Of a DNA stretch of 64,000 nucleotides, positions 55,883 through 64,000 are shown in pieces. The notes below the pieces were generated by a model. The model was not told where the DNA came from and did no database searches. It worked only from the letters and a program-made list of their open reading frames with translations. The DNA lies in contig SBAS01000019.1 of NCBI GenBank assembly GCA_005240145.1, positions 1-64,000 of the forward strand, read 5' to 3'. Every line of letters starts with the position of its first letter. Within the stretch, counting starts at the first letter, position 1. This DNA is from Nitrosomonadales bacterium (GTDB taxonomy: Bacteria; Pseudomonadota; Gammaproteobacteria; Burkholderiales; SG8-39). Position numbers and translations under genes: made by a program.

Positions 55883-56907
55883 GGCAATTTGATCTTCGTA
55901 TCGCGTTCGAAGGGCCACTTGCGGTTGATCTCCTCGATGAGCGAAGTGACCTTGCGCAGGCTCGTCTCGACTTCGGCGCGCAGCGCGCCGAGGTCGGCGG
56001 TCGCAGCTTTGGCGTTGGCCCCGACCACCTGTGCGTCGGCGAGGATGCCGTCGACCTTCTTCAGGCTCGCGCGCACGTCGCCGAGGATCGCATTCGCCTG
56101 CGCCACCGCTTTTTGCGTCTCGTCGATTACGCCGCCGGGGCCCAGCACGCGCTGATCGGCCTTCGTCAGCACCGTGTCCATTTTCAGCGCGACGCCGCCC
56201 AGCGAGGCGAGCAGCGCGTTGGCGCGGTCGATCGAGGCGATCACCTTGCGCGCATTGTCGTCCCCGCCCAGCACGCCGCCCAGCACGCCGTATTTGCCCG
56301 CCATGCGCTCGCTGACCGTGCGCGCGTTGCGGATGCTTTCCTGCAGGCTGGAGCCCGGGGCGGTGATCTGGTCGAGGTTTTCCAGCACCGTGCGCATCGA
56401 CGCGACCATGCGCGGAATCTCTTCCGCGGTGTCGCCGCGCAGCACCTGCCGCTCGGCGCGATCCCGCAGCGGCGGGTCCTGCAGGTTGGCGGAATAGGCG
56501 CGCAGCTTCGCCGCGCCCACCAGCGGTACTTCGATCACGAATACGCTCGATTCGCGCAGCCACCTGGCTTCGCTGACCGGAATGCGAATGCCGATGCGCA
56601 CCTTGCCGTCGTCGCGCAGGTCAATGCTGCGCACGCGCCCGACCGGAAACCCCGCAAAGGTGAGATCTGCGCCCAGGTTCACGCCCTCGGCGTTGTCGGT
56701 GATCAGCGCAAGGCGCTGCGTCTGCTCGAACACGCCGCGCGCGAACAGCACGTAGAGCACGAAACCGCCGATGACCATCACCGTGACCGCGATGAGGATG
56801 CCGACCTTCACGCCCAGGTTGCGCGGCAGCAGCGCGGCGGCGAGTTCGGCCGGCAGGCTCTCGGGGCGCTTTTCCGACGCTGACGGTTTGTCGGGTTGCT
56901 CCGCCAT
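55879..56907 (-). CDS. MlaD/MCE-domain lipid transport protein
   Basis: A 342-residue membrane-anchored protein: a polar N-terminus, a transmembrane helix near residues 31-55, then an MCE domain (LITDNAEGVNLGADLTFAGFPVGRVRSIDL) and a long helical region (VLENLDQITAPGSSLQESIRNARTVSERM to NRKWPFERDTKIKLP) that may form the coiled-coil tube seen in longer MCE proteins. It follows the permease by 2 nt. Likely cargo is phospholipid or another lipid; the direction is unknown. Confidence 0.88.
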   Translation of the reverse strand: MAEQPDKPSASEKRPESLPAELAAALLPRNLGVKVGILIAVTVMVIGGFVLYVLFARGVFEQTQRLALITDNAEGVNLGADLTFAGFPVGRVRSIDLRDDGKVRIGIRIPVSEARWLRESSVFVIEVPLVGAAKLRAYSANLQDPPLRDRAERQVLRGDTAEEIPRMVASMRTVLENLDQITAPGSSLQESIRNARTVSERMAGKYGVLGGVLGGDDNARKVIASIDRANALLASLGGVALKMDTVLTKADQRVLGPGGVIDETQKAVAQANAILGDVRASLKKVDGILADAQVVGANAKAATADLGALRAEVETSLRKVTSLIEEINRKWPFERDTKIKLP

Positions 56908-56909
56908 GG

Positions 56910-57683
56910 TCAACTGTATTTCACCACCAAAATCGCGAATTCGATCGCCAGGATGGCGAAGAAGAGCTTGATCAGTCCGCCCAGTACCACGGCGGGCAGC
57001 GATTTGATCACGCCGCGCTCGGCTTCCAGTCCGGTGGCCGCCGGGATGATCGCCACGGCCAGGCCGAAAAGCAGGCACTTGACGCCGAACGCGATCAGTT
57101 CGACGCCGTCGAACACATTGCCGACGACGCGCGTGAACTCCGGCAGTCCGGCCGGCGTGAAATCGTAGAACACCACGTACGACAGGAACACCGCAACGAG
57201 GCAGCCGAGCGAAGTGAGCGAGGCCACAGACAGCGCGGCGCCCGCGATGCGCGGTACCAGCTCGGCGTGCAGCGGACTCGTGCTCGCCTCGCCGGCGTCG
57301 TCGAGTTCGCCGCGCACGCTCATGAGCCCGATCTCGGCGCCGATCGCGGCGCCCGAACGCAGCGCCACGAAGAGCGCCGTCAGGAGCGGCACCAGCTCCA
57401 GCACCAGCACCTGCAGCACCAGTTCCAGCGAAAAATGCGTGACTCCGTATTTGCGCGCCGAGACCACCACCATTTCGATCAGCAGCAGGCTGAGCAGCGT
57501 CGCGGTCGCGAGATAGCCTGGCAGGATCTTCCAGGCGGTGAGGTAGATCTGCCGCACCGCGACAGCACGCGCCTCGGGGCCATAGCCCGAGGGGGAGAGC
57601 GCCGCCGCGGTGGCGAAACCGGCGAAGCGCAGCAGCCGGCGCCAGCTGCGCGGTCGGAAGATGTATTCGCCGGCGAAGGCCAT
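56910..57683 (-). CDS. MlaE-family lipid ABC permease
   Basis: A 257-residue MlaE/YrbE permease: [27 protein letters not shown] contains the family's glutamate-rich coupling segment, with [22 protein letters not shown] and a hydrophobic C-terminus. About five membrane segments are present. The ATPase (MlaF) that should drive it is absent from this window, so it must share one made elsewhere. ATG 57683 diverges from the IlvD-family gene. Confidence 0.9.
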   Translation of the reverse strand: MAFAGEYIFRPRSWRRLLRFAGFATAAALSPSGYGPEARAVAVRQIYLTAWKILPGYLATATLLSLLLIEMVVVSARKYGVTHFSLELVLQVLVLELVPLLTALFVALRSGAAIGAEIGLMSVRGELDDAGEASTSPLHAELVPRIAGAALSVASLTSLGCLVAVFLSYVVFYDFTPAGLPEFTRVVGNVFDGVELIAFGVKCLLFGLAVAIIPAATGLEAERGVIKSLPAVVLGGLIKLFFAILAIEFAILVVKYS

Positions 57684-57693
57684 GCGGCGAGTT

Positions 57694-57699
57694 TACAAT
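57694..57699 (+). promoter_or_regulatory. -10 box before the IlvD-family gene
   Basis: TACAAT sits in GCGAGTTTACAAT (57687-57699), 24 nt before the GTG start. The same 13 bases occur at 60898-60910 ahead of the aldolase operon, so both catabolic units appear to use the same type of promoter. The -35 would fall inside the divergent permease gene. Confidence 0.45.
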
Positions 57700-57723
57700 C
57701 TTCGCTTCCACCCGGGAGAAGCC

Positions 57724-59451
57724 GTGAAGAAAAAACAGCCACAAGAGCTGCGCAGCCACCGCTGGTTCGGTGTCAAGGACCTGCGCTCCTTCGGTCACCG
57801 CTCGCGCACCGCGCAAATGGGCTATGACCGCAGCGACTACGCGGGCAAGCCCGTGATCGCGATCATCAACACCTGGTCCGACATCAACCACTGCCACACC
57901 CACTTCAGGCAGCGCGCGGAGGAAGTGAAGCGCGGCATCTGGCAGGCGGGCGGCTTCCCGCTGGAAATGCCGGCGATGGCGCTGGCCGAAACCATGCAGA
58001 AGCCCACCACCATGATGTACCGCAACTTCCTCGCCATGGAGACCGAGGAGTTGCTGCGCTCGTATCCCGCCGACGGCTGCGTGCTGATGGGCGGCTGCGA
58101 CAAGACCACGCCCGCGCTCATCATGGGCGCGACCAGCATGAACCTGCCTTCGATCTACCTGCCCGCCGGCCCGATGCTGAACTCGCACTGGCGCGACCAG
58201 ACGCTGGGCTCGGGCTCCGACACCTGGAAGTATTGGGACGAACTGCGCGCGGGCCGCATCACCGAGCGCGAATGGCAGGACATTGAGGACACGATCGCGC
58301 GCTCTCCCGGCACCTGCATGACCATGGGCACGGCGGCGACCATGATGTCGCTCGCCGAAGCGCTGGGCTTCACCTTGCCCGGCTACTCCTCGATCCCGGC
58401 GCCGGATTCGAACCACGCCCGCATGGCCACGCTGACCGGCAAGCGCATCGTCGAAATGGTCTGGGAAGACCTGAAGCCGCGCGATTTCCTCTCTAAAGGT
58501 TCTTTCGACAACGCCATCACCACGCTGATGGCGATGGGCGGCTCTACCAACGCGATCGTGCACCTGGTAGCAATGGCGGGCCGCGCCGGCCTCGCCTTTC
58601 CGCTCGAGCGCTACAACCAGATTTCGGCCAAGACGCCGGTCATCGCCAACGTGCGGCCTTCCGGCGACAAATACCTGATGGAGGATTTCTTCTACGCCGG
58701 CGGTCTGCGGGCTTTGCTTTTCTCTTTGCAAGACCTGTTGGATCTAAATGCGAAAACAGTTAACGGCCGCACGCTCGGCGAGAACATCGAGGGGGCCAAG
58801 GTCTGGAACGCCGATGTCATCCTGCCGCGCGACAAGCCGCTGAAGAAATCGGGCGGCATCATCATGCTGCACGGCTCGCTTGCCCCCGACGGCGCGGTGC
58901 TGAAGACCAGCGCCGCGGATCCCAAGCTGCTGCAGCACACAGGCAAAGCCGTGGTGTTCGAGGACTACAACGACATGTCGGCGCGCATCGACCGCGACGA
59001 CCTCGAGGTCGACAAGGACTCGGTGCTGGTGCTGAAGAACGCTGGGCCCCTGGGGGGCCCGGGCTTCCCGGAATGGGGCATGCTGCCGATGCCGAAAAAA
59101 CTCATCAAGCAGGGCATCAAGGACATGGTGCGGATCTCAGATGGACGCATGAGCGGCACCAGTTACGGAACTTGTGTACTCCACGTCGCCCCCGAGGCTT
59201 TTGTCGGGGGCCCATTGGCTCTCGTCAAGACCGGGGATTGGATCGAATTGGACGCCGAGAAAAAGGCTTTGAATCTGAAGATAAGCGAAAGTGAACTCAA
59301 AGCCCGTCGAGAGGCCTGGAAGCGCCCGCCGCTCAAGTACGAGCGCTCATACGGGGCCATCTTCTCGCGCCACGTGAAGCAGGCGAACGAAGGCTGCGAC
59401 TTCGACTTCCTCGAGGGCACCGCGCCGACGGCGGAGCCGGAGATCCATTAG
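57724..59451 (+). CDS. IlvD/Edd-family dehydratase (sugar-acid dehydratase-like)
   Basis: A 575-residue [Fe-S] dehydratase of the IlvD/Edd family. Three candidate cluster cysteines are at 57 (NHCHTHF), 125 (GGCDKTTPA) and 198 ([12 protein letters not shown]). [20 protein letters not shown] is the conserved C-terminal segment. Length and the N-terminal [20 protein letters not shown] resemble L-arabinonate and other pentonate dehydratases more than IlvD itself. GTG 57724 follows GGGAG. Confidence 0.92.
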   Translation: MKKKQPQELRSHRWFGVKDLRSFGHRSRTAQMGYDRSDYAGKPVIAIINTWSDINHCHTHFRQRAEEVKRGIWQAGGFPLEMPAMALAETMQKPTTMMYRNFLAMETEELLRSYPADGCVLMGGCDKTTPALIMGATSMNLPSIYLPAGPMLNSHWRDQTLGSGSDTWKYWDELRAGRITEREWQDIEDTIARSPGTCMTMGTAATMMSLAEALGFTLPGYSSIPAPDSNHARMATLTGKRIVEMVWEDLKPRDFLSKGSFDNAITTLMAMGGSTNAIVHLVAMAGRAGLAFPLERYNQISAKTPVIANVRPSGDKYLMEDFFYAGGLRALLFSLQDLLDLNAKTVNGRTLGENIEGAKVWNADVILPRDKPLKKSGGIIMLHGSLAPDGAVLKTSAADPKLLQHTGKAVVFEDYNDMSARIDRDDLEVDKDSVLVLKNAGPLGGPGFPEWGMLPMPKKLIKQGIKDMVRISDGRMSGTSYGTCVLHVAPEAFVGGPLALVKTGDWIELDAEKKALNLKISESELKARREAWKRPPLKYERSYGAIFSRHVKQANEGCDFDFLEGTAPTAEPEIH

Positions 59452-59460
59452 CCCCGCCGC

Positions 59461-59808
59461 TCAGCGCAGGTGCACTGCCTGCGAATCCGCCGGCGCCTCG
59501 GCGCGCTCGTTGAGGCCGTAATCGCGGAGAACCTGCGCGACGCGCAGGCGGTAGTCGGCGAAGATCGCCTGCCGTCCGGCGGCCTGGATGCGCCGATGCT
59601 CCTCGACATTGCGCCAGGCGCGCACCGCCGCCTCGTCGCGCCAGATCGACAGCGAGAGGATCTTGCCGGGCTGGGTCAGGCTCTCAAAGCGTTCGATCGA
59701 GATGAAGCCGTCCATCTTCTCGAGCAGCGGCTTCAGTCGCGCCGCCGCATCCAGGTAGGCGTCCTTGCGGCCGGCATGCGGGATTGCTTCGAAGATCACG
59801 GCGATCAT
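59461..59808 (-). CDS. antibiotic biosynthesis monooxygenase (ABM) domain protein
   Basis: A 115-residue ferredoxin-like ABM protein: MIAVIFEAIPHAGRKDAYLDAAARLKPLLEKMDGFISIERFES, then KILSLSIWRDEAAVRAWRNVEEHRRIQAAGR. Members include monooxygenases and heme-degrading or sensor proteins, so the exact role is open. ATG 59808 overlaps the Ldh-family gene (ATGA). Confidence 0.85.
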   Translation of the reverse strand: MIAVIFEAIPHAGRKDAYLDAAARLKPLLEKMDGFISIERFESLTQPGKILSLSIWRDEAAVRAWRNVEEHRRIQAAGRQAIFADYRLRVAQVLRDYGLNERAEAPADSQAVHLR

Positions 59809-60872
59809 GGCTGTAGCAGCTTTTCCAGCACTGCCCGCTCCACCTTCAGCTTCGCCCCCGCGGCGACGATCTCTTCCCAGGTGTTGTCATCCACCGAGAT
59901 GCCGTCGCGCTCCCTTATCGCGCGGGTTTCCCTTTCGGGGTCGCCTGCGATGCGCACCTTGTCGAAGCCGGGCGCGACCGGCGACTGGCGCAGGAAAGCG
60001 AGGAACTCGGTGGTCTCGGTGGCGAAGCTGTCGCCGGTGCCGAGGCGCCTGGGATCGATGAGGATCGTGAGCATGCCGTTCCAGACGCGTTTCCTCGAGC
60101 GGTCATCGGAATGCCAGGTACCGCCGCCGGTGAGCGCGCCGCCGAGGAGCTCGCACACCACGGCAAGGCCATAGCCCTTGTGCAGCCCGAAGGTGCGCAG
60201 CGCGCCAAATGGCTCGATGACGCCGAACCTGGGATCGGAGGTGGGATTGCCCTTGTCGTCGATGAGCCACTCGGGCGAGACCTTCTCACGCTTGTTGTGC
60301 GCGACGCGCACCTTGCCCTGCGCCACGTTGCTGGTGGCCATGTCGAGGATGAACGGCGGCTGGTTGGGGATCGGGATGCCGACCGTCATCGGATTGGTGC
60401 CGAAGCGCGCGTCCGCCCCGCCATGCGGCGCGACGATGGAGCGCGAAATCACGTTGGTGAAATGCAGCGAGATCAGGCCCGCTGCGACCGCCTGCTCGGC
60501 CCACTGGCCAATGCGGCACAGGTGGTGCGAACGGCCGAGGCCCATCACGCACATGCCATGCTGCTTCGCGCGCGCGATGCCGATCTCCATCGCCTCCAGC
60601 CCGATCACCTGGCCGTAGCCCGACTGGCCGTCGAGCGAAAGCATGGCGCCGCCGTCGAATACGATCTTCGGGTGCTGGTTCACCACCAGCCCGCCCTCAA
60701 GCAGCGAATCGACGTAGCGCGGGATCATGCCCACGCCGTGCGAGTCGTGGCCGGTCAGGTTCGCGCCGACCAGGTTCTCGGCGACGATGCGCGCCTCGCG
60801 CGCCTCACTCCCGCCGGCACTGACTATGGTTTCAACAACCTTCGTTAAAGGACTTTTTTTGATCGAAGACAT
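59805..60872 (-). CDS. Ldh-family (malate/L-lactate/ureidoglycolate type) oxidoreductase
   Basis: A 355-residue NAD(P)-dependent dehydrogenase unrelated to Rossmann lactate dehydrogenases. Markers are NLVGANLTGHDSHGVGMIPRYV (catalytic His), GQVIGLEAMEIGIARAK, GRSHHLCRIGQWAEQAV, FGTNPMTVGIP, PFILDMATSNVAQGKV and HKGYGLAVVCELLGGALTGGG. Its substrate is a 2-oxo or 2-hydroxy acid that cannot be named. ATG 60872 lies near a divergent promoter region. Confidence 0.93.
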   Translation of the reverse strand: MSSIKKSPLTKVVETIVSAGGSEAREARIVAENLVGANLTGHDSHGVGMIPRYVDSLLEGGLVVNQHPKIVFDGGAMLSLDGQSGYGQVIGLEAMEIGIARAKQHGMCVMGLGRSHHLCRIGQWAEQAVAAGLISLHFTNVISRSIVAPHGGADARFGTNPMTVGIPIPNQPPFILDMATSNVAQGKVRVAHNKREKVSPEWLIDDKGNPTSDPRFGVIEPFGALRTFGLHKGYGLAVVCELLGGALTGGGTWHSDDRSRKRVWNGMLTILIDPRRLGTGDSFATETTEFLAFLRQSPVAPGFDKVRIAGDPERETRAIRERDGISVDDNTWEEIVAAGAKLKVERAVLEKLLQP

Positions 60873-60897
60873 GCTCAGGGGTTCCTCCAGGAGAGGC

Positions 60898-60910
60898 GCG
60901 AGTTTACAAT
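60898..60910 (+). promoter_or_regulatory. -10 region of the aldolase operon
   Basis: GCGAGTTTACAAT, identical to the element at 57687-57699, contains TACAAT at 60905-60910. It precedes the aldolase start by 68 nt; a 17-codon frame from ATG 60909 fills part of the leader, with no evidence that it is translated. Confidence 0.45.
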
Positions 60911-60977
60911 GCCGCGCTCAACCTTCGAAGTGGTGAAGGAATCCGGCACCAAGTTTGAATAGGAAAATGCGCTGACC

Positions 60978-61742
60978 ATGGATCTACCGCAGAACAGTTT
61001 CAAGCGCGCGCTCAAGGCCGGCAAGCCGCAAATCGGCTTGTGGTCGAGCCTCGCGTCGCACTACAGCGTCGAAATCATCGCCGGCGCCGGCTACGACTGG
61101 CTGCTGCTCGACTGCGAGCACGCGCCGAACGACCTGGAATCGCTGCTGACGCAGCTGCAGGCCGCGGCGCGCTACCCGACCACGCCCATCGTGCGCGTGC
61201 CCTGGAACGACATGGTGAACATCAAGCGCGTGCTGGACATCGGCGCGCAGACGCTGCTCATTCCGTACGTCTGCAGCGTCGCGGAAGCGAAGGCTGCGGT
61301 GGCGGCGACGCGCTACCCGCCGGAGGGCGTGCGCGGCGTCGCGGGCACCACGCGCGCGACGCAGTACGGCCGCATCAAGGACTACGCCAGGCGCGCGCAC
61401 GAGGAATTGTGCGTGCTGGTGCAGGTGGAGACCAAACCCGCGCTGGACCAGCTCGAAGCGATCTGCGCGGTCGAGGGGGTGGATGGCGTATTCATCGGGC
61501 CGGCCGACCTGCACGCCTCGATGGGCCATCCGGGGGAAACGTCGAACCCGGCGATCCTGCCTTTGATCGAGGAGGCAATGCGCCGCATCCGCAGGTGCGG
61601 CAAAGCCCCCGGCTACCTCTCGCCGCTCGAAGCCGACGCCAAGCGCATGCTCGCCGCGGGGGCCCTCTTCTGTGCGGTGGGCGCGGACATCGGCCTGCTC
61701 GCGCGGGGCGCTGAAGCCTTGCGAGGGAAATTCCAAACATGA
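60978..61742 (+). CDS. HpcH/HpaI family aldolase
   Basis: A 254-residue class II aldolase: GLWSSLASHYSVEIIAGAGYDWLLLDCEHAPND (His48 base), RVPWND (Arg73), VQVETKPALDQLEAI (Glu151 metal ligand) and GPADLHASMG (Asp177 metal ligand). It would split a 2-keto-3-deoxy acid or similar into pyruvate and an aldehyde. It overlaps the following dehydrogenase (ATGA). Together with the IlvD-family dehydratase, a 2-keto-3-deoxy sugar-acid route is plausible. Confidence 0.93.
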   Translation: MDLPQNSFKRALKAGKPQIGLWSSLASHYSVEIIAGAGYDWLLLDCEHAPNDLESLLTQLQAAARYPTTPIVRVPWNDMVNIKRVLDIGAQTLLIPYVCSVAEAKAAVAATRYPPEGVRGVAGTTRATQYGRIKDYARRAHEELCVLVQVETKPALDQLEAICAVEGVDGVFIGPADLHASMGHPGETSNPAILPLIEEAMRRIRRCGKAPGYLSPLEADAKRMLAAGALFCAVGADIGLLARGAEALRGKFQT

Positions 61743-62674
61743 GGAACGAGATAGTCATCACTGCCGAGGGGCATAAGGGCACGCTGGAGCGGTTGCAGAC
61801 GGAGTTTTCCGCAATCAAGCTGTGGGAGGCATCCGACCGCGACGCCGCGCTCAGGCAGGCCGCGCCGCGCGTGCGCGCGCTGGCGCACTTCGGCCACGCG
61901 AAGGTGGATGGCAAGTTCATGGACGCCCTGCCGAAGCTCGAGATCATCTCCAATTTCGGCGTCGGCGTGGACGCCATCGATCTGGATGCGGCGAGGCAGC
62001 GCAATGTCATCGTCACCAACACCCCCGACGTGCTGAACGACTGCGTCGCCGACACCGCGCTCGCGCTGGTACTCAATACCCTGCGCAAATTCCCGCAGTC
62101 GGAGAGTTACGTGCGCTCAGGACTGTGGCCGACGCGCGGCGCCTACCCGCTGACCACCTCGGTCGGCGGCAAGACGCTGGGCATCCTGGGTCTGGGCCGC
62201 ATCGGCGAAGCGATCGCGAAGCGCGCGCAGGCCTTTGGCATGAAGATCCGCTACCACAACCGCAACAAGAAGGATGTGCCCTACGCCTATGACCCCGATC
62301 CGGTGGCGCTGGCGAAGAATTCAGACGTGCTGCTGGTCGTCACGCCTGGCGGCGCCGGCACCGCAAAGCTGGTCGACGCGAAAGTGCTCGATGCGCTCGG
62401 CCCGCAGGGCTACCTGGTCAACGTGGCGCGCGGCTCGGTGGTAGACGAAGCGGTGCTGCTGCGCTATCTGCAGGAGAAAAAAATCGCCGGCGCCGGGCTC
62501 GACGTGTTCGAACACGAACCCAATGTGCCTGCCGCATTCTGGACGCTGGACAACGCGGTCCTTTTCCCGCATGTCGCAAGCGCCACGGTCGAGACGCGCA
62601 AGGCCATGGGAGATCTGCAGGTCGAGAACCTGCACCTGCATTTCGCAGGCAAGCCGGTCAAGACGCCGGTCTAG
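61739..62674 (+). CDS. D-isomer 2-hydroxyacid dehydrogenase
   Basis: A 311-residue NAD(P)-dependent dehydrogenase with GLGRIGEAIAKRA (151-163) and catalytic Arg231 (NVARGSVVDE), Glu260 (FEHEP) and His278 (FPHVAS). The substrate domain NFGVGVDAIDLDAA is typical of glyoxylate/hydroxypyruvate reductase-like members. Coupling to the aldolase suggests it reduces an aldolase product or a related oxo acid. Confidence 0.94.
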   Translation: MRNEIVITAEGHKGTLERLQTEFSAIKLWEASDRDAALRQAAPRVRALAHFGHAKVDGKFMDALPKLEIISNFGVGVDAIDLDAARQRNVIVTNTPDVLNDCVADTALALVLNTLRKFPQSESYVRSGLWPTRGAYPLTTSVGGKTLGILGLGRIGEAIAKRAQAFGMKIRYHNRNKKDVPYAYDPDPVALAKNSDVLLVVTPGGAGTAKLVDAKVLDALGPQGYLVNVARGSVVDEAVLLRYLQEKKIAGAGLDVFEHEPNVPAAFWTLDNAVLFPHVASATVETRKAMGDLQVENLHLHFAGKPVKTPV

Positions 62675-62676
62675 GC

Positions 62677-62682
62677 TAGAAT
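62677..62682 (+). promoter_or_regulatory. -10 box before the first Bug gene
   Basis: GCTAGAAT ends at 62682, 19 nt before the ATG at 62702, in the short gap after the dehydrogenase stop. The same TAGAAT hexamer occurs before pilC and lpxC. It may be an internal promoter of the operon. Confidence 0.35.
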
Positions 62683-62701
62683 TTTCCTTGGGAGTGCAAA
62701 C

Positions 62702-63694
62702 ATGTCTGCAGACCTGAAACGCCGCCGGATGCTGGCGGCGAGCGCGGCGGCACTCGCCACGCTGGCGTTCGACGTCGGCGCGCAGGCCTGGCCGTCGCGC
62801 CCGATCCGCATGATCTGCCCGTTTCCTCCGGGCGGCCTGACCGATCTCTACACGCGCGCCATCGCCGATCACTTGCAGCAGGTTCTGGGCCAGCCCGTGC
62901 TGGTCGAAAACCGGCCGGGTGCCGGCGGACTCATTGGCAACGACAGCGTCGCCAAGGCGGCGCCCGACGGCTACACCTTCCTGGTCACCATCCAGACCAC
63001 GCTGGTCCAGGGGCAGGTGCTGTACAAGAAGCTGCCCTACAACCCGGAGACCGACTTCACCTGGATCTCGGCACTCGGCGCCGGGCACCTGCCGTTCGCC
63101 GTGCCTGCCAGCCTGCCGGTGCGCAGCTTCCGCGAGTTCGTCGAGTATGCGAAGACGAACCGCACCAGCATGGGCACCTATGCCGCGGGCTCGTTCCCGC
63201 ACATGATCGCCGGCCAGCTCAACAAGCTCTATGGCACCAAGATCGAGGCGGTGCACTACAGGGGCGAAACCCCGATGTGGATCGACGTCGCGGGCGGCCA
63301 GATCCAGGGCGCGATCGGCAGCGTCGCCGGGGTCCTGCCGCACGTGCAAAAGGGCTCGGTGCGTGTCGTGGCCGTGCCGACAAATGTGCGCTCGCCGAAG
63401 CTGCCGGAGGTGCCGGAGGTGCCGACCTTCATCGAACAGGGGTTCACGGATCCGGTGTTCGCGCTGCGCGGCTGGATCGGCCTGTTCGGACCAGCGAAGC
63501 TGCCGCGGGAAATCGTGGAGCGCGTCTCGCGGCTCACCATCGAAGCCGGCGAAAGCGCGCGCCTGAAACAGATCTACGACCAGTTCGGCATCGCCGAGCG
63601 GCCCACCACGCCTGAGGAATTCCTGCGGCTCTACCGCACCGACGGACCGCAGTGGATCGCGATCACGCGGGAACTGGGCATCACGCTCGACTGA
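62702..63694 (+). CDS. Bug/TctC-family periplasmic solute-binding protein
   Basis: A 330-residue secreted binding protein: a signal sequence with a twin-arginine-like KRRRMLAAS stretch and cleavage near AQA, then [62 protein letters not shown] and VPTFIEQGF, the standard Bug order. Bug proteins bind carboxylates, some for TctAB transporters. No tctA/B gene lies in this window. ATG 62702 has GGGAG upstream. Confidence 0.94.
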   Translation: MSADLKRRRMLAASAAALATLAFDVGAQAWPSRPIRMICPFPPGGLTDLYTRAIADHLQQVLGQPVLVENRPGAGGLIGNDSVAKAAPDGYTFLVTIQTTLVQGQVLYKKLPYNPETDFTWISALGAGHLPFAVPASLPVRSFREFVEYAKTNRTSMGTYAAGSFPHMIAGQLNKLYGTKIEAVHYRGETPMWIDVAGGQIQGAIGSVAGVLPHVQKGSVRVVAVPTNVRSPKLPEVPEVPTFIEQGFTDPVFALRGWIGLFGPAKLPREIVERVSRLTIEAGESARLKQIYDQFGIAERPTTPEEFLRLYRTDGPQWIAITRELGITLD

Positions 63695-63708
63695 GGAGAA
63701 GACAAACC

Positions 63709-64000
63709 ATGAAATCGTTTATCGCCATCGCCGCACTCATCGTCGCCACCGGCGCACAGGCGCAAGCCTGGCCGAACAAGCCGATCAAGTACATCGTCAA
63801 TTTCGCCCCCGGCGGCACCACCGACATCCTGGCGCGCATGCTCGCGCCCAAGCTCTCCGACGCGCTCGGCCAGCCGGTAATCGTGGAGAACAAGCCGGGC
63901 CAGGCCGGCTCGGTAGGCGCGGCCGAGGTCGCGCGCTCCGCGGCCGATGGCTACACCATAGGCGCGGGCACCATCAGCTCGCACGCGATCAACGTATCGC
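63709..64000 (+). CDS. second Bug/TctC-family binding protein, cut by the window edge
   Basis: ATG 63709, with GGAG upstream, begins [20 protein letters not shown], a Sec signal peptide, followed by [55 protein letters not shown] and [12 protein letters not shown]. The frame is open at the window end (97 codons). It is a tandem paralogue of the preceding gene, 14 nt downstream. Confidence 0.93.
   Translation, partial: MKSFIAIAALIVATGAQAQAWPNKPIKYIVNFAPGGTTDILARMLAPKLSDALGQPVIVENKPGQAGSVGAAEVARSAADGYTIGAGTISSHAINVS

Noticed and set aside
60909-60962. 17-codon leader peptide before the aldolase gene
   Set aside because: No ribosome-binding site and no attenuator-like codon run or hairpin; chance occurrence is likely.

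Overview
The window is GC-rich chromosomal DNA that is almost entirely coding, with genes packed by 1-13 nt start/stop overlaps. Gene content and order point to a betaproteobacterium, probably Burkholderiales or a close relative. The markers are a complete dcw cell-wall/division cluster, the pilC-pilD-coaE-zapD-yacG block beside argJ-secA-lpxC, a RibB protein with a degenerate RibA half, and Bug/TctC-type periplasmic binding proteins behind small catabolic genes. The species cannot be named from sequence alone.

Layout. (1) 1-9.7 kb: a long minus-strand series beginning at a TATAAT promoter near 9.7 kb: rpsP-rimM-trmD-rplS, then ribBX-ribH-nusB-thiL-pgpA-pncC, then an AmmeMemoRadiSam module (AmrB-AmrA fusion plus radical SAM enzyme) and an MFS transporter. 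(2) 9.7-12.8 kb: an accessory patch with an RHH/winged-helix regulator, a decayed gene remnant, a three-gene parDE-type toxin-antitoxin operon and an enolase-superfamily gene. (3) 12.8-15.8 kb: a 45-residue membrane microprotein, a membrane protein, a DUF2167 protein and ffh. (4) 15.8-22.6 kb, plus strand: a YpjD-like protein, a CBS/CorC transporter, pilC, pilD, coaE, zapD, yacG and a degenerate EAL protein. (5) 22.6-30.8 kb, mostly minus: Nudix/TMP-synthase-like fusion, ATPase, argJ, secA, M23 peptidase, a DciA-like gene (plus strand) and lpxC.

(6) 30.8-36.2 kb is a plus-strand block lying between ftsZ and lpxC. It holds a phnE remnant with an internal deletion, a ridA remnant with an apparently similar internal deletion, a deacetylase / MmgE-PrpD / CoA-ligase operon of unknown substrate, the coupled start of a lost fifth gene, and a toxin-antitoxin pair with a duplicated DNA element. 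A strong terminator at 36163-36197 closes the dcw operon on its other side. (7) 36.2-53.7 kb, minus strand: mraZ-rsmH-ftsL-ftsI-murE-murF-mraY-murD-ftsW-murG-murC-murB-ddl-ftsQ-ftsA-ftsZ, complete and in canonical order, with MraZ-box repeats over its promoter. (8) 53.9-64 kb: two-subunit CoA transferase, an MlaE/MlaD/lipoprotein lipid-transport set, then an IlvD/Edd dehydratase, an ABM-domain protein, an Ldh-family dehydrogenase, an HpcH aldolase, a D-2-hydroxyacid dehydrogenase and two Bug proteins, which look like sugar-acid or carboxylate catabolism.

The most unusual points are the interrupted ftsZ-lpxC neighbourhood with two internally deleted genes, an orphan catabolic operon of unknown substrate, an apparent AUU start for murE behind a well-placed Shine-Dalgarno, the AmrBA/AmrS module joined to riboflavin/thiamine/lipid genes, and a duplicated operator-like element in the second toxin-antitoxin locus.
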